Shown here in pieces: positions 1 to 11,081 of a stretch of DNA of 64,000 nucleotides. The notes below the pieces were generated by a model. That model did no database searches, was not told the DNA's origin, and saw only the letters and a program-made list of their open reading frames with translations. The position numbers and the translations under genes were made by a program. The stretch comes from Hermatobates lingyangjiaoensis (Eukaryota > Arthropoda > Insecta > Hemiptera > Hermatobatidae), in the NCBI GenBank assembly GCA_026182355.1, contig JAPFBL010000316.1:248001-312000 (forward strand), in the 5' to 3' direction. Position 1 is the stretch's first letter. Each line of letters opens with the position of its first letter.

Positions 1-407
1 CTAATCTAACCTAAATAAATATATATAATCTAAATATAGCTTACCCTAATGGTATAATCAATATGAAAATCTTCGAAATGCTTCAGTTTCTTATATCAAA
101 TTATGTTGAATATTATGTTCAACAAACAAATTATGTTCATATCTGAACGCTAATGGAATGGGAAGTATCTGCATTATATGATTTACCATACTCATCATGT
201 TAATACTCATTTCAAAAATTCCTGTTTTCCATACGGTATTCATATCTTTCGTCTTTTTTAACCTACTGAAGAAAATGAAGATACTGTAAATGGATATCTA
301 TATTATTATGAATCTGTAGATTATTTCCAATATCCAGTTTTTGAATTGTGCTTCTTGAAAGATAAACGGTTTAAGATTCAAGATTATAAAAATTGTTCCA
401 CGAATAT

Positions 408-475
408 AACAACCTGACATCGCAAAGTCTCGGTACCGACGGCTTAATGTCCTATCCCAGGGACGGAGTGTTAGG
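408..475 (-). mobile_element. SINE fragment (central body)
   Basis: About 68 bp matches the middle of the tRNA-derived SINE seen complete at 22357-22675, in reverse orientation (the block around ACCTGACATCG and the later ACCGACGGCTTA). Neither the tRNA-like head nor the tail is preserved, so this is an old truncated copy. Confidence 0.7.
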
Positions 476-639
476 AAAAAAAAGAATACATCGTTTAAAA
501 TTATAATCTTTTTCTGTCCTAAATGGAGCATAGGCCTAAACGAAATCTTCATATTTCATACAACATACAATAGAGTGGAGTGATTTAAATATAACTTCAC
601 AAATTATCATGGTACTCAATATTCAATATATATATATAT

Positions 640-830
640 ATATACTTTTTTTCGTTGGAAATACGATCCAAAACGGACAAATATAGTTCAATATAAACAA
701 AGAAACATAGAGAAATCAGAAGAACACACTTACAGTCTCTAATTTTCGGTTTGAACCGTCTTCAGGAGAGATAAGAGAGGGAAACAAAGCGCACTGGATC
801 AGAGACGGTTGGAGTCTCCAATAGTCTCCA
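640..830 (-). mobile_element. PLE pLTR fragment, family F, containing a hammerhead
   Basis: The stretch from TTTTTCGTTGGAAATACGAT to the GGTTGGAGTCTCC block recurs at 18360-18580, 27661-27820, 56230-56400 and 63068-63230. It abuts a (TA)n tract at about 629-644. The layout (TA tract, conserved end, hammerhead, second block) is the same in every copy, which fits a solo Penelope-type terminal repeat. I infer the PLE origin from the hammerhead and from the better linked PLE at 19-21.5 kb; no protein remnant is attached here. Confidence 0.6.
735..770 (-). ncRNA. Type-I hammerhead ribozyme, family F, core intact
   Basis: Read on the minus strand: stem I CUC pairs with GAG; the core is CUGAAGA; one extra C follows; stem II is GGUU/AACC; then GAA; stem III is the self-complementary AAUU; the cleavage-site nucleotide (position 17) is A. 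All invariant core nucleotides are present. Hammerheads in Penelope-like elements are established knowledge. Activity is inferred, and may need a dimer because stem III has no loop. Confidence 0.75.
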
Positions 831-952
831 ATAGTTCTTACAATAGTGAATGTTAGTCAGTACTTGCGTTTTTTGTACCTTCAAGTTTCAGTCAATTTAA
901 TTTTATTCAGTAAGTTTAGTTTAGAAATTTTACATTTTTTTTTTCTTCTTTA

Positions 953-990
953 CACCCCGAGAATGGTCCACGATGACCGAAACGTTGGTC
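953..990 (+). ncRNA. Degenerate hammerhead ribozyme preceding PLE N-terminal remnant
   Basis: Plus strand: stem I ACC/GGU, decayed core CCGAGAA in place of CUGANGA, one extra U, stem II GGUC/GACC, then GAA, stem III ACGU and U17. The stems survive but the core has at least two substitutions, so it is probably inactive. It sits about 70 bp upstream of a PLE N-terminal coding remnant, as expected for a 5' pLTR followed by the ORF. Confidence 0.6.
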
Positions 991-1059
991 TGTAATTCTT
1001 AAAATACATGAATTTTACTAGTAGTTCTTTTGGTGAACTTATTCTTTTACTCCCAATAA

Positions 1060-1175
1060 ATGGAAGAAAGCAATAAGAACGCTGGAAAAGATGTCAAAGA
1101 AATGCGCAAGAACGGAAATAGGTAAGAAGTTTAATTGTGTATGCCTTACTGAAGGTCTGCTTCCTAAATATACTA
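1060..1175 (+). pseudogene. PLE ORF N-terminal remnant
   Basis: An open segment translates to a Lys-rich peptide with LEKMSKKC followed by CLTEGLLPKYT. The LEK...CL.EGLLP pattern recurs in the minus-strand remnant at 44059-44265 (CLNEGLLP) and resembles the N-terminal region of Penelope-like ORFs. It is cut off at a (TA)n tract near 1192. No start codon or downstream RT survives. Confidence 0.55.
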
Positions 1176-1192
1176 TAGTATCATATAGTGTA

Positions 1193-1397
1193 TATATATA
1201 TATATATCAATGATTAAACCACAATAAGAATGGGAAAACAAGACTAAGATCTTTCAACCGTAACAAGCGGTCTTCGTCAGAGTCAAAAACCCAACTGAAA
1301 GATCTTAGTCTTGTTTTCCCATTCTTATTGTGGTTTAATCATTGATTGTTGTTTCACGTGTTTATGTGAAATCTTTTTATATATATATATATATATC
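1193..1397. mobile_element. Family B pLTR inverted pair, right arm lacking ribozyme core
   Basis: Between (TA)n tracts the sequence reads TCAATGATTAAACCACAAT and on to the hammerhead, then returns as its complement ending in the block with TTTCACGTGTTTATGTGAAA. The right arm keeps the strand after GAA (stem III and stem I') but has lost the CUGACGA core and stem II, so the palindrome is asymmetric. Confidence 0.7.
1242..1284 (-). ncRNA. Type-I hammerhead ribozyme, family B, core intact
   Basis: Minus strand: stem I GACU/AGUC, core CUGACGA, an extra A, stem II GACCG/CGGUU with a seven-nucleotide loop, GAA, self-complementary stem III AGAUCU, U17. This 43-nt unit is the family B consensus and recurs at 42860, 42938, 62558 and 62632. 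Placement beside a broken inverted partner suggests a recombined pLTR dimer. Confidence 0.85.
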
Positions 1398-1560
1398 AAT
1401 GATCAAACCACAATATGAAATGGGAAAACAAGTAACAAGATCTTTCAACCGTAACAAGTGGTCTTCGTCACAGTCAAAAACCCAACATTCATATTGTGGT
1501 TTGATCATTGATTATTTCACGTGTTTATGTGAAATCTTTATATATATATATATATATATA
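1397..1560 (-). mobile_element. Family B pLTR with degenerate hammerhead
   Basis: A second family B unit lies between (TA)n tracts. Its ribozyme (1436-1476, minus) has the first core C changed to G, and the stem I' strand is rearranged, so it should be dead. The right side repeats as ATATTGTGGTTTGATCATTG and ends in the TTTCACGTG block before (TA)n. Confidence 0.7.
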
Positions 1561-1675
1561 ACAATTAAAATAAGCAGTGACACATAAACAGAAACACAAC
1601 AAAGACTCACTTTTCAATATTTCGACCGTAATGGCGGTCGTCCTCAATATATATATATATATATATATATAAACA
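1561..1675 (-). mobile_element. Family A pLTR fragment with truncated hammerhead
   Basis: The block AATAAGCAGTGACACATAA recurs as an inverted pair at 39738-39881, and closely related blocks lie at 18632-18800 and 46000-46075. The hammerhead (about 1604-1648, minus) keeps stem II GACCG/CGGUC, GAA, stem III AUAU and U17, but the core reads UUGAGGA and the 5' stem I strand is replaced by a (TA)n tract. Confidence 0.65.
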
Positions 1676-1679
1676 ATAG

Positions 1680-2815
1680 AACCACGGATATTATCCGCAT
1701 AGTTGGTTTTGAAAGAAGTGAAAAAAATCAGATTTAAAATATTAGATTTAAAAAATAGAAGGTAGCAATTTTACTTATTTCAATTGTGGACTCTACTACT
1801 TCTTCCTGCTCTCAAAATTTGTTAGAAAATTATAAAGTAACAAACATCTTTATATAAGCTACACTATGGGCAGAAAGGAAAGGTTATTTGCATTGGCCAA
1901 ACTTATTTCTCTACCAAAGTCGAGGGATTCACATAAAATTCGATTTCAAGCAAACATTTCCTTATAATAAGTCCCAAATAAAAACTTTTCTAATATAAGT
2001 TTCCCGTGATATTAATGTTTTAACTTTTGTTTGTTTTTCTCTGACTCTAACTTTTTTCATTAAATTTATATTCGAAAAAAAAGGTGGGGGGGTGGGGGTA
2101 AATTTTGTTTCATTATAGCAGATTAGATTTTTTCGTGAGAAATGAAACTTGGTTGATGTTAGTAGTAAAGAATTTGATCAAGTTAATATTTTCATCTGTT
2201 ATTAATATTATATTCATTTCTGGGATGAAAAAAAAAAAAAAACTCAAACAAGATTAACTGTTGTGGCTTTAACAGTCTAAACTATATTGAAATTTCTTAA
2301 ATTGCTCTCAACAGGACAATTTTATTTCAATTACTATCAATATATTACCAGCTGACTAAAAATTACTGAAAATTGAAGAGTATTCGGTGTACAACAGTTG
2401 GTCCACATCAAATTTGAACCTTGACAAAACTTTCAAACCAAATATCTCTCTTTATTAACAAAATAATTTGCAGAATTGAGTTATAGTCGTTGACACAACA
2501 TATTGATTCTACTACAAATAAAATTCACTGGTTTTCAAACCTTTGGAAATTGAGTGAATTTATTTCACTTAGGAAATACGAAACGATATAATAAGTACAA
2601 GGTCAGATATGTTGATGCAAAAGTATGATCATACAACGTACTTGTTTGATATTAATTATCCACTCTTAAAAAAATTTGGTACAACAGAAATGAACATTCT
2701 TATCATACAAGGACTGTTTTATAAAATCAATTATATGGTTATTAGCAATTACAATACAAAACGTTTCCACGAACGGAGAGTTTGTATTAGAGTTTGTGTA
2801 AGAGTTTGTATATCT
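1680..2815. other. AT-rich sequence, no gene seen
   Basis: Unique-looking AT-rich DNA with homopolymer runs (for example about 2222-2240) and only short chance reading frames. I see no splice-bounded coding exon, RNA gene or recognisable repeat here. Confidence 0.6.
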
Positions 2816-2819
2816 TTCT

Positions 2820-2990
2820 AACTCATGGCAACCCAGTCGAAATATAGTAGTGAGTTTTTGAGATCTTTTCTATGTGTCATCTTTCTGACCACCAAGATCT
2901 TTGTTTTTCTGACCTTTCAATTTAACAAGAACTTAGACTTGTTTTCCCATTTCTTATTGTGGTTTGATCATTGATTATATATTTATAAAT
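2820..2990 (+). mobile_element. Degenerate pLTR debris (families G and B)
   Basis: At 2820-2857 there is a decayed hammerhead 3' half (GUC, GAA, AUAU, then AGUAGUGAG). At 2933-2978 there is the family B end block (CTTGTTTTCCCATTTCTTATTG and following). Neither keeps a ribozyme core. The two families are concatenated, as elsewhere in the window. Confidence 0.5.
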
Positions 2991-3000
2991 ACAAGTAGTA

Positions 3001-3058
3001 AATAAAAAAATAATAAATAATAATAATAATAATAAGTAGTAAATAATAAATAAATAAA
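3001..3058 (+). repeat. (AAT)n/(AAAT)n microsatellite
   Basis: An imperfect run of AAT and AAAT units with interspersed AGT. Simple-sequence DNA. Confidence 0.85.
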
Positions 3059-3090
3059 GTAGCAGTTTGCTTCTCAACGCGAGAACATCG

Positions 3091-3133
3091 CACTTCTTCC
3101 CGATGACGACGTATGTCGAAATATCGAAGTGAG
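3091..3133 (+). ncRNA. Hammerhead ribozyme, family G, one core change
   Basis: Plus strand: stem I CACUUC...GAAGUG, core CCGAUGA (U4 to C), extra C, stem II GAC/GUC with UAU-type loop, GAA, stem III AUAU, C17. The U4 change probably impairs catalysis, but stems I and II are well kept. It is related to the copies at 43092, 49783 and 62012. Confidence 0.65.
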
Positions 3134-3179
3134 TTCTGTAGAGTCTTTCTGTGTTCTTTTCTCTGTGTTAAAGTATTTA

Positions 3180-3330
3180 TAAATATATATACACGAGTTC
3201 AAAATTCAAGAAGAGTAATACACAGAGTAGGGAAATACACTTACAGACTCAAATTTTCGTGTAATCCGTCTTCAGGAGAAAAGAAAAAGGGAGACCAAGC
3301 ACATTGTAGACGCAACGGCTAGTAACCCTG
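3180..3330 (-). mobile_element. Family F' pLTR with hammerhead of weak stem II
   Basis: Block with ACACAGAGTAGGGAAATACAC, shared with the palindrome at 7981-8090. The hammerhead at 3244-3280 (minus) has core CUGAAGA, an extra C, GAA, stem III AAUU, U17 and stem I CUC/GAG. Its stem II no longer pairs well, so activity is doubtful. Confidence 0.65.
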
Positions 3331-3507
3331 GGTTACTATACTATGTGTTTTCACTCATTGTAGCGAATTATAAAAGAGTCTGCTATGGAGTAGATTTAGC
3401 TGTCAAATGTGTTTAGATCATCTACTGTTCTTCTTTTAGTTTATCTATATATAGCTAGAAAAGAATAGAGAGCATAAATTTATTCCTTGTTTTACCCTCT
3501 TAGTATA

Positions 3508-3557
3508 AACAAATAACCTGAAGAAGACACTATGTGTTCGAAATGGGTTGTTTATTT
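3508..3557 (+). ncRNA. Hammerhead ribozyme, family E, slightly degenerate
   Basis: Plus strand: core CUGAAGA is intact, followed by an extra A and a stem II around GACAC/GUGUU that has lost one base of the family E stem. Then GAA, AUGGGU in place of the self-complementary ACGCGU, and U17. Flanking AAATAAC and GTTTATT can form stem I. Related to 43292-43345 and 50560-50632. Confidence 0.6.
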
Positions 3558-3569
3558 TTAATAATAGAA

Positions 3570-4560
3570 TACTCTGTGAAGAGACTTGTTAAGTTGCAAA
3601 AATTGAATATTGAAATTATAAAATTAATTTTAGTTTATCAATTCGTTTTAAATAATTTTATAATTATTTGAAATTATAATAATCAATTTTAGTCTAAAGG
3701 ACGGATTTCAGTTCCCAATAACCCTTGTAGTTCATAACAGCTTGTAAATGTCGTTAATTACCTTTATTAATGCAAGAATAATTATTTCAGGATCATATTT
3801 ATTATTCATTTTAGGATCATATTTATTATTCAATCTATCTGAACTGTGATTTAGTAGTAATGGTATAATAATAATTGTTTGAATAATGCATTGGTTATTT
3901 GTGAACAAAGTGTTATCGCAAGGTAAATATATTATCGCAGTGTTGAGCATTGCTCAAATGTCTTCTGTATCCGTTAGGATGTCACTGTGCCTGAAAAAAA
4001 AAAACAAAAAAAAACCCAAAAAAAGAAAAGAATATAGTCGGTCGTCTCATCCTTACACGGGTGCTGCGTAAATAGCAAGGACAACTGGTCGAATGAAATG
4101 TCACGAGGTGCAGGAATTCAATTCCTAAAGGCAGATGTGTCGGTAGATTCACCCAACCACCGCGTCCTCTCACATTATTCTGCCTTATTTCCTAATTTCT
4201 CCAAGGTCATTCATTCACACATTCCAATTCATTTTGAAAAAAAAAAAATTCAATTTTTTGTTTTTCTATAAACTACTTAATGTTTTTTTTAGATTTTCCT
4301 TAAAGTATAACTTTACCCTTAAAACATGACAAGTTTAGTAAAAGAAATATAAACTAACATTTCTTATTAGACTTCAACACCTGTATAGATTGTGTAAGAC
4401 ATCGATTAAAAAAAAAATGCTTCGCAAAAAAGGACAGATACAATAGCAACTATAGCCGAACAAAAGGAAAATTACCCCCAAAAATCGAGATTACCAGCAC
4501 AAAAATAGTCAGTGCAGAAGCTGCTGCAAATTTTAATAATAATATCTATATTATTATATC
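3570..4560. other. AT-rich sequence, no gene seen
   Basis: Contains a short direct duplication around 3783-3830 (two copies of AGGATCATATTTATTATTCA) and several homopolymer A/T runs. No coding exon or known repeat is recognised. Confidence 0.55.
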
Positions 4561-4574
4561 AGTCTATTTTCTAG

Positions 4575-4735
4575 TTTTCCAAAATCAAACTCTCGCTGCC
4601 GATGTTTCGGTTTTATTTAAAACCTTTTTTCACAGGCAAAAGTCATAATTTATAGAATAAGAAAATTCTTAGTTCTGTCAATGGAAAATGTTTTAAACCG
4701 AAACGTTGGGAACAAGAGTTTGATTTTTGAGCCGA
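4575..4735. mobile_element. Decayed inverted pair of family C-like pLTRs
   Basis: The left arm (AAAATCAAACTCT...TTTCGGTTT) is repeated in reverse complement on the right (AAACCGAAACG...AGAGTTTGATTTT). Each arm carries a hammerhead relic: minus at 4598-4637 (stem I GCC/GGC, long stem II GGUUUU/AAAACC, GAA) and plus at 4674-4712 (GAA, ACGU, U17). In both, the CUGANGA core is mutated (CUGUGAA, CUGUCAA). Confidence 0.55.
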
Positions 4736-4830
4736 GAAAATTGATCAAATCCCTATTAAATAATAGACCTATTCTATCAAACGGTTGATATATTATTGAA
4801 TTTGTTATATTTGTATATAAATATACCAAA

Positions 4831-5335
4831 CAAGATTTCACAATAAACACGTCAATCAACAATGAGGCTTATCTAAGAGAGTTGACAGTTAGTGGATAGT
4901 TTTTCACTTTTTCTTACTGTACTCCTTTGTACTTGGACTATTGTACTTTCCTCCATTTTACACTCTTTTAAAATACTTCTCTTCCCTCCCACTCCTCTCG
5001 ATCCTAAACCATGACGTTTCTGCATCTTGTGTTTCAGTTGGTTTTTCGACTCCGGCGAAGACCGCTTCTTACTGTTGAGAGATCTTAGTCTTTTTTTTTT
5101 CATTTCTTATTGTGGTTTGAATATATATAAATATATATCAATGTTCAAACCACAATATGAAATGGAGAAAAAAAAGACTAAGATCTTTCAACAGCAACAA
5201 ACGGTTTGTGAACAACTGTCAGAGTGAAAACCCAACTGACGAAGATCGTTTGTTGCGGTTGAAAGTTCATAGTATTTTTCCAATTCTTATTGTGGTTTGA
5301 ACATTGATTATTGTTTCACGTGTTTAGTTTGGGAT
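4831..5335. mobile_element. Family B pLTR cluster, three degenerate hammerheads
   Basis: Three relics: plus at 5048-5090 (core CCGGCGA; GAA changed to GAG; stem III AGAUCU kept), minus at 5178-5225 (insertion between stem II and core), plus at 5236-5271 (core CUGACGA intact, stem II GAUCG/CGGUU, but stem III AGUUCA no longer self-complementary). Each is framed by the TTGTGGTTTGA end block and (TA)n. Confidence 0.65.
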
Positions 5336-5339
5336 ATTT

Positions 5340-6670
5340 TTATATATATGTATATAATCCATAGTTAGTGAAAAAACATATAAAATGAAAACGAAACTTT
5401 ACCTTACAGTTTGTGAGTATGTTGCAGCAACAAAGGTAAATCGGTTGATTCCCTTTATTCTGACGTGAGTAAATGTTTTTCCGTTTTGTATCTTATACAA
5501 ATTTGCACAACATAGTATATTGTTACCTTTTTAACCTCATTATTTTTAACAGAGAATGATAAAGGATGTAAATTTTCTACTTCGTTATGAATCAACTTTT
5601 AAATTATAAATTAGTTGATCGATTATTCAACCAGAAATAATGTAGAATATATAAACTAAGTTTTACTGTGCAGAGTAAGTATTTTATAATTAATTTATAC
5701 TTCTGTATAAATAAAGACTGTTTGTTTAGGGTCGTTGGTGTATGTTTCATTTTTCAATTGTTTGATGGGAGAGTCTAATAGACCAGAAGAAAATTAATCA
5801 AGGATCGGTCCTAACTGCGCACCAAGAGAGACACCTGGATTAGCTATAAATTCAAAAACGAATTTGATATACGACTTTATTTCCCTTTACTAAGGGACAA
5901 ACCCTCTTCATTTCATTTATACCATTTTTAGTTTTTCCTCACTTTTTGAATTTATCATATCTCATTTAAAACTTCCTGTGGATCTAAAAATAAATAACAT
6001 TTTGCAATATTTTGTTTTAATTTCTCTGCATTGCGAATTTATTTCAATAATATGATTTATTAAATATAGTTCATCAATTCAAATACTCTAAAGTTTGCAT
6101 TACTTTAGCTCTTGTTATTGATTATCTATTAAAGAAAATACTGGTTATTTACAGCAGTATACTCTTAGTGTACTTTTTCCTTGAATCAGCATTATTTAAA
6201 CAAAATAAGTTACCATTTATATGTAGGCCGATAACAAATTGTTACGAACTAATTGATGTTTCATAATAATAACAAAACATTAGTGCATTTGTTGCTTACT
6301 TAACTTATATTACTCATCAAGTGACGGAATTTCAAATAGTGGCAGGTATCTCGATGAAATCATATGGGTGGACCAAGTTTGAAAAGGAACGTCTGATAGA
6401 CTGAAGCTGACCTCTTTTAAATTATTTATTTAAATAATACAAACAGATACCGGTATTAATGTTGGTGTATATCAGTCTTTCAGACATACCAGCAAAATAA
6501 ACGAAATCATCAGAATTAATGACTATGTTACTTTCGTTTGATGGATTTCATCTTTTATCTAAAATATGCCCAAAGTGTAAATGTTCTTTATTGTTTTTAG
6601 GTAATCTTGCGTCTTAGGAAAGTCAGTTTGTTGGTAAAAATATGATATCTTATGTGTCCTTCACCTAATT
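5340..6670. other. AT-rich sequence, no gene seen
   Basis: No reading frame with coding character, tRNA fold or dispersed repeat recognised here. Confidence 0.55.
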
Positions 6671-6685
6671 TACTAAATCTAGATT

Positions 6686-7085
6686 CTGAGGTAAAATGGA
6701 TAAACCAACAAAAGTCTCCACACAAATGAAGTTTTATTCAACGCGTTTCGAACACTTTGTGTTCATCATCAGGAAAACACTATAATACAAATTAAATCTA
6801 ATTAGTTACAAAAAATTAGAGTGAAATAACAAAAAATAAAAGTTCAATTAAGAGAATTCAAGACATACCCAAGGAAGTGGTACTGACGGGTTGGTCAAGT
6901 GAAAACAACTAGTAGGAAACTGATCCCTTGCGAAAGAGGATAGGCAGGCATATAGGAGATAAGGTGACAAAGGTATCGGGTATGCTTGAAAGCCGTTAAC
7001 TGAAATAGAGAAGAATTAATTCTGAGCCGTTTTACCTCAGAATGAGTAAATACCACACAATTACGGATTGCACAACTAATGATTT
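6686..7085. mobile_element. Non-autonomous hammerhead element, family E2, with TSD
   Basis: The element starts CTGAGGTAAAATGG and ends near GCACAACTAATG. It is flanked by an 11-bp perfect duplication AAATCTAGATT (6675-6685 and 7086-7096). Internal inverted segments (CTGAGGTAAAATGG... and ...TTTTACCTCAG) and a hammerhead at 6731-6778 match the 210-bp copy at 17894-18103. This copy has about 190 bp of extra internal sequence. A short retrotransposed PLE-derived unit is the likeliest explanation. Confidence 0.75.
6731..6778 (-). ncRNA. Type-I hammerhead ribozyme, family E2, intact
   Basis: Minus strand: core CUGAUGA, extra U, perfect stem II GAACAC/GUGUUC with AAA loop, GAA, self-complementary stem III ACGCGU, U17, and stem I UUC/GAA extended by GUUUU/AAAAC. 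Every invariant position is present, and the copy at 17941-17988 is identical over the core, so it was recently functional or duplicated. Confidence 0.85.
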
Positions 7086-7099
7086 AAATCTAGATTGTT

Positions 7100-7980
7100 G
7101 AAATTTTCGAATTAGATAAAACTGACAGTATTAATTAAAAATAACTTCATGAACTAACATTAACTGGAAAGCTATGTTTTGCAATCAGATGTATAAAATT
7201 TATATATGATTGATTCTAAAAGCTTATCGACACGATACACATCGCACTGTTAGACAGGCTGTAACGAAGTTTAACCAAAACTACAGTTCCTCTTAAAACA
7301 ATCAGTAGAATACTCTTTTTTTGGAATTTCATATACGTTTTAAACAGGCGTTGTGGTAAATTCTCTGATTTCATACATGTCCCACGTATAGAAGCCTAAA
7401 ACTTTGTGAAATATCTAAAATCAGTATCCTATAAAAAAAAAGTTTCAAAAAAATGTGAATATTCAAAAGGCAATATGACTCTAAAAAACTAAAAACTAAA
7501 CTTATAAACTTATAAACTAAATAGATAAACTGTTGTGGTTATTGGATTTTTTAACAATGACTTAGATATTTTTGGCCAGAAGCAACTGAAAGTTGATTGT
7601 TTATGAATAAATATATACATATAGAATAGGTATACATATAGAATATATGTATGTAATACGTATGTATTCTATATATATGTATGTAAATTATCCATATAGA
7701 ATAAATAACTTGAACTATAAAAGCAAACCCAAACAGACCAGATATTTGATGTTTCCACTGAGTAATGGATGATTGTCGGGAAAAAGTGCTGTAATCAATC
7801 TACGTGTTGCAGCCTTTAATAAATCTTAATGCCAGATATATATTTATGTTAAATTCATTCATTTCGTTAGATCATTTCTTGTTGAAGATGGTTGACACCC
7901 AAAACCCGTCAGAGAGCTACAGCAGCAGTGTACGAGATAAGACGGTGTATTATACTTCTAATATTGATAACTATATATTT
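7100..7980. other. AT-rich sequence with short TATG-type repeats
   Basis: Contains a low-complexity block near 7610-7690 with repeated ATATAGAATA and GTATGTA words. No gene recognised. Confidence 0.5.
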
Positions 7981-8090
7981 ACGAGTTCGAGATTAACAAA
8001 GAGCAACACACAAAGTAGGGAAACACACTGTAGTTAGAGGTGGTAGTGTGTTTCCCTACTTTGTGTGTTGCTCTTTGTTAATCTCGAACT
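7981..8090. repeat. Palindrome of family F' pLTR with ribozyme deleted
   Basis: Arms of 48 bp (ACGAGTTCGAGATTAACAAA...GGGAAACACAC and its complement) flank a spacer of about 14 bp. The arm sequence matches the hammerhead-bearing unit at 3180-3330, but here the hammerhead that should lie at the centre is missing. Plausibly an inverted dimer fused by loss of the ribozyme region. Confidence 0.75.
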
Positions 8091-8582
8091 CGTATTGTGT
8101 CCAGTTTGGATCGTATTTCGTTTTATCAATGAATAACTATATATTTATGTATTTCACTAGGTAAGCCATTGCTTTTAGGTAATATTAAAGCACGGGAAGG
8201 TTTTTCTTCGATCATTATTACAAAAGAGTCACTAATTTCAACCATATTGGTCCGGTGATGTTTTTTTCTTGAAATTTTGAACCAGTAATAGTCTTATCAA
8301 TACTGATCCAGAAGCTGAGCACATTGGAGGAGTAATATTACATTAAACATTAGAACTATTAGAGTTTATGTGAGATAACATGAAATGTTTTTAGTAAATA
8401 AACATCTTCAAAGAGAAAACTTAAATATTAATAGAGTAAATCAACAGAATTCACAAACATTTTGATTAACAAAGTAAAAAACTTTTTATGTCTTCACTTT
8501 CCAGCCGTATATTTTTTTTACCGATCGTCTAGCAGGTTAAAAACTTCAGCACTTTATGGTCTTTTTGTTTGATCGTCCACAT

Positions 8583-8813
8583 TAGAAGTCCTAAATTTTG
8601 CCGAAATTTAAGTGTATTAAGAGTGGAGATCTTTAACGAGTACCTGACATCGTACAGGCTCGGGACTGACAGCTTAACGTCCTCTCCGAGGGATGATGTA
8701 CTCGGATATATTCACCTCCCGCGTGAATGAATTGAGAGCCATATCGAACACTGGACCTACCAGTTCAGAGGCGAGTATGTTAACCATTGAGCTAACCTGG
8801 TCCTCTTTACAGC
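8583..8813 (-). mobile_element. tRNA-derived SINE, 3'-extended subfamily
   Basis: Reverse-oriented copy. The tRNA-like head is at the right (GAGCTAACCTGGTCC with the A-box motif), and the body carries the ACCTGACATCGTACAGGCTC block. Left of the body, 8521-8582 resembles the tail of the copy at 26776 (CCGATCG...TTTTTGTTTGATCG), so these two define a subfamily. The B-box region has mutated from GGTTCAATCC. Confidence 0.8.
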
Positions 8814-9290
8814 CTTAAAATATGACTGTGCGCTACTTCTTGGATATTGACAATTCAGCATCCATTCCATTGTATCAGAACTTCTATATATAAATGTTTT
8901 GATACAATATCGATATATGTGTTGCAACTCTATAAAGTAAGAAATCAGAGTAATATTTTATCCAGCAGGATTGAAACTGATCGCTAAAGGTTGACCTTAG
9001 GGAAGATTGCTACGTTTCAAAAGGGGACTACAGCACCTGCTGTGATAATTAGTTGTGGGTGACCTACTGATTATTCAACGCAATCAAGGTTTCAGTATGC
9101 AATAATATGTAGTATGCCTGGTCATGTTTTGAGGAGGAATATATGATTGCATTTCATTTGAGTTTATGCAGCGTATCCTTAGAATTGATCTAGTTAAATC
9201 TGTCTACTGTGGCAATCACAAGGAATATTTCATGACTATCAGAAAGGATTACAACGAGCAAATTGGAGTGGTTGTTAATGGAAGATCTAA

Positions 9291-9483
9291 AATCGTTCAT
9301 ATACATAGCGGAATACAAAAACTACATAGATCGTTTATATACATAGCGGAATACAAAAACTACATAGATCGTTTATATACATAGCGGAATACAAAAACTA
9401 CATAGATCGTTCATATACATAGCGGAATACAAAAACTACATAGATCGTTCATATACATAGCGGAATACAAAAACTACATAGAA
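9291..9483 (+). repeat. 38-bp tandem repeat, about five copies
   Basis: Units of ATCGTTCATATACATAGCGG and following (38 bp), differing mainly by TTC/TTT in the first part. Units 2 and 3 share the TTT variant. 38 is not a multiple of three, so frames are not maintained. No function suggested. Confidence 0.9.
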
Positions 9484-9489
9484 CAAACC

Positions 9490-11080
9490 AGATCTAGTAC
9501 ACTACAATCGCCAAACAAAGTTTTATATATAGTCAAAATAACTGTGTTTACCTTTGAAGTGTACTAGAAGAATTCGTTCTGCACAGTCTTGCCTTCCTCT
9601 GTACGTATGTACAGTCTCAACTAAGGTATTTTTTTGATCTTCCCGTTATAATTTAGACATCATTCAGAAAAAACTCTTTCCAAGAAATAAAATGGCTTCA
9701 TCAAAGAGTTATATGTACTCTTTGATGTTCATATAACAAATATCCATATAGCATATAAAACAAACTGTTTTCTGAACAGTTTCAATAAGAATAAAGTGTA
9801 GATAGCGATTTTTTGAAGCTGAGATAAGACTGGTTTACTGGAAAACAGCGAAGTATTCCTTACAGTCATCTAATTGTACTTCATAAGTTTTTTTTTCAGA
9901 TTAGCATCCCTGGACCCTTGTTTAACTCTTTTTTCTCTACACTTTGATTTACAGTAGCCATTGTCATACATTAAACATTATTTTTTTGTATAGAAATATT
10001 TAGTTGATAATATTCAGTTTGGATGCTTATCTAACTGTAAGATATATCACGACATTTTTAGTTTTAATTATGTTCTAATATTATATTCGATATGTTCTTT
10101 GTTTAGTCTAATACTTTTGATGAGGATCTGAAGAAAGTATTGGGGAACTTCAAAATTACGTCTCCAGACAAAGAAAAAGTCAAAAGTCAAAACTAACATC
10201 GCGTTTCGAAGACTTAGTTTTGATATAAAACTCTCTTTTTGAGTGGAGGCGTAATTTTTGATATTGTCCATTGTGAGTAAAACGATACTATAAAAAGATC
10301 GTACAGTAATGAATAAACAATTTTATATACGACACACTTAAAATGTTGAACAGAAGAATTGTTTTGTTTGTAATAACTTACATGCACCGCAGATTTATTA
10401 CATGTTAAGTATATTGACTAAGAAATACACTTGTTTAAGTATAGTAACAAATTTTTTATATTTAATAAACATTTACTGTTGTACAAACTAATAATAAATT
10501 GCAAGGAAAGCCTAAGTGATACTAGCACTTAGTTGATTAAAACAGTAGTGTAGTAAATTGGGTCAGGTGGTGTTCATAGTGATTCACTTAACATTTACAG
10601 AACAATACACTGTTCAAATGTAGTCAGAAGATTTAGCTGTATTGAAGGTAGATTAGAGCGGCGAAGCGGTGTCGAATTTGCATTTCAGTTGAAGTTTCCA
10701 ACTAGAATTTATTGAAGGTTGATAGAGGGTGGCATGTTTATGCTACTGGTTACAAGGTGCTTTATTTTGAATTGTGTTCCACTTCATTCTCGAGCAAAGC
10801 AAAGTCACTTGAACCGCTTTTACCTTAATCACTAATCGCAGTATTTCCAAAAAAAAAAAAAAAAACCAGTAGTAGTCAGTTACTTGTCTGCACTGAAAAC
10901 TACTTGGTCGAAATGTTATGTCAACAAGAACATTTGGACATAAGACCAGGAGGAGGTTAACTTTTTTCGCTGTTACTCCAATAGAAATGATAGTCAAATG
11001 AATTTATCCTCACGCTTGGAGGTACTCTAGCGGACAAACCAACATACTAAAAGAATTCATTAATAATAAATAAAAAAAAA
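9490..11080. other. AT-rich sequence, no gene seen
   Basis: Only short frames. A weak hammerhead-like string near 10889-10925 is discussed among rejections. Confidence 0.5.
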
Positions 11081-11081
11081 T

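Noticed and set aside
1..60. Telomere-like CTAACCTAA words at the window start
   Set aside because: Only one or two units; the similar AACCTA runs elsewhere are SINE tails.
10889..10925. Hammerhead-like string CTGAAAA ... GGTCGAAATG
   Set aside because: Core has a wrong G8/A9 (AA), no credible stem II or stem I, and no pLTR flanks.
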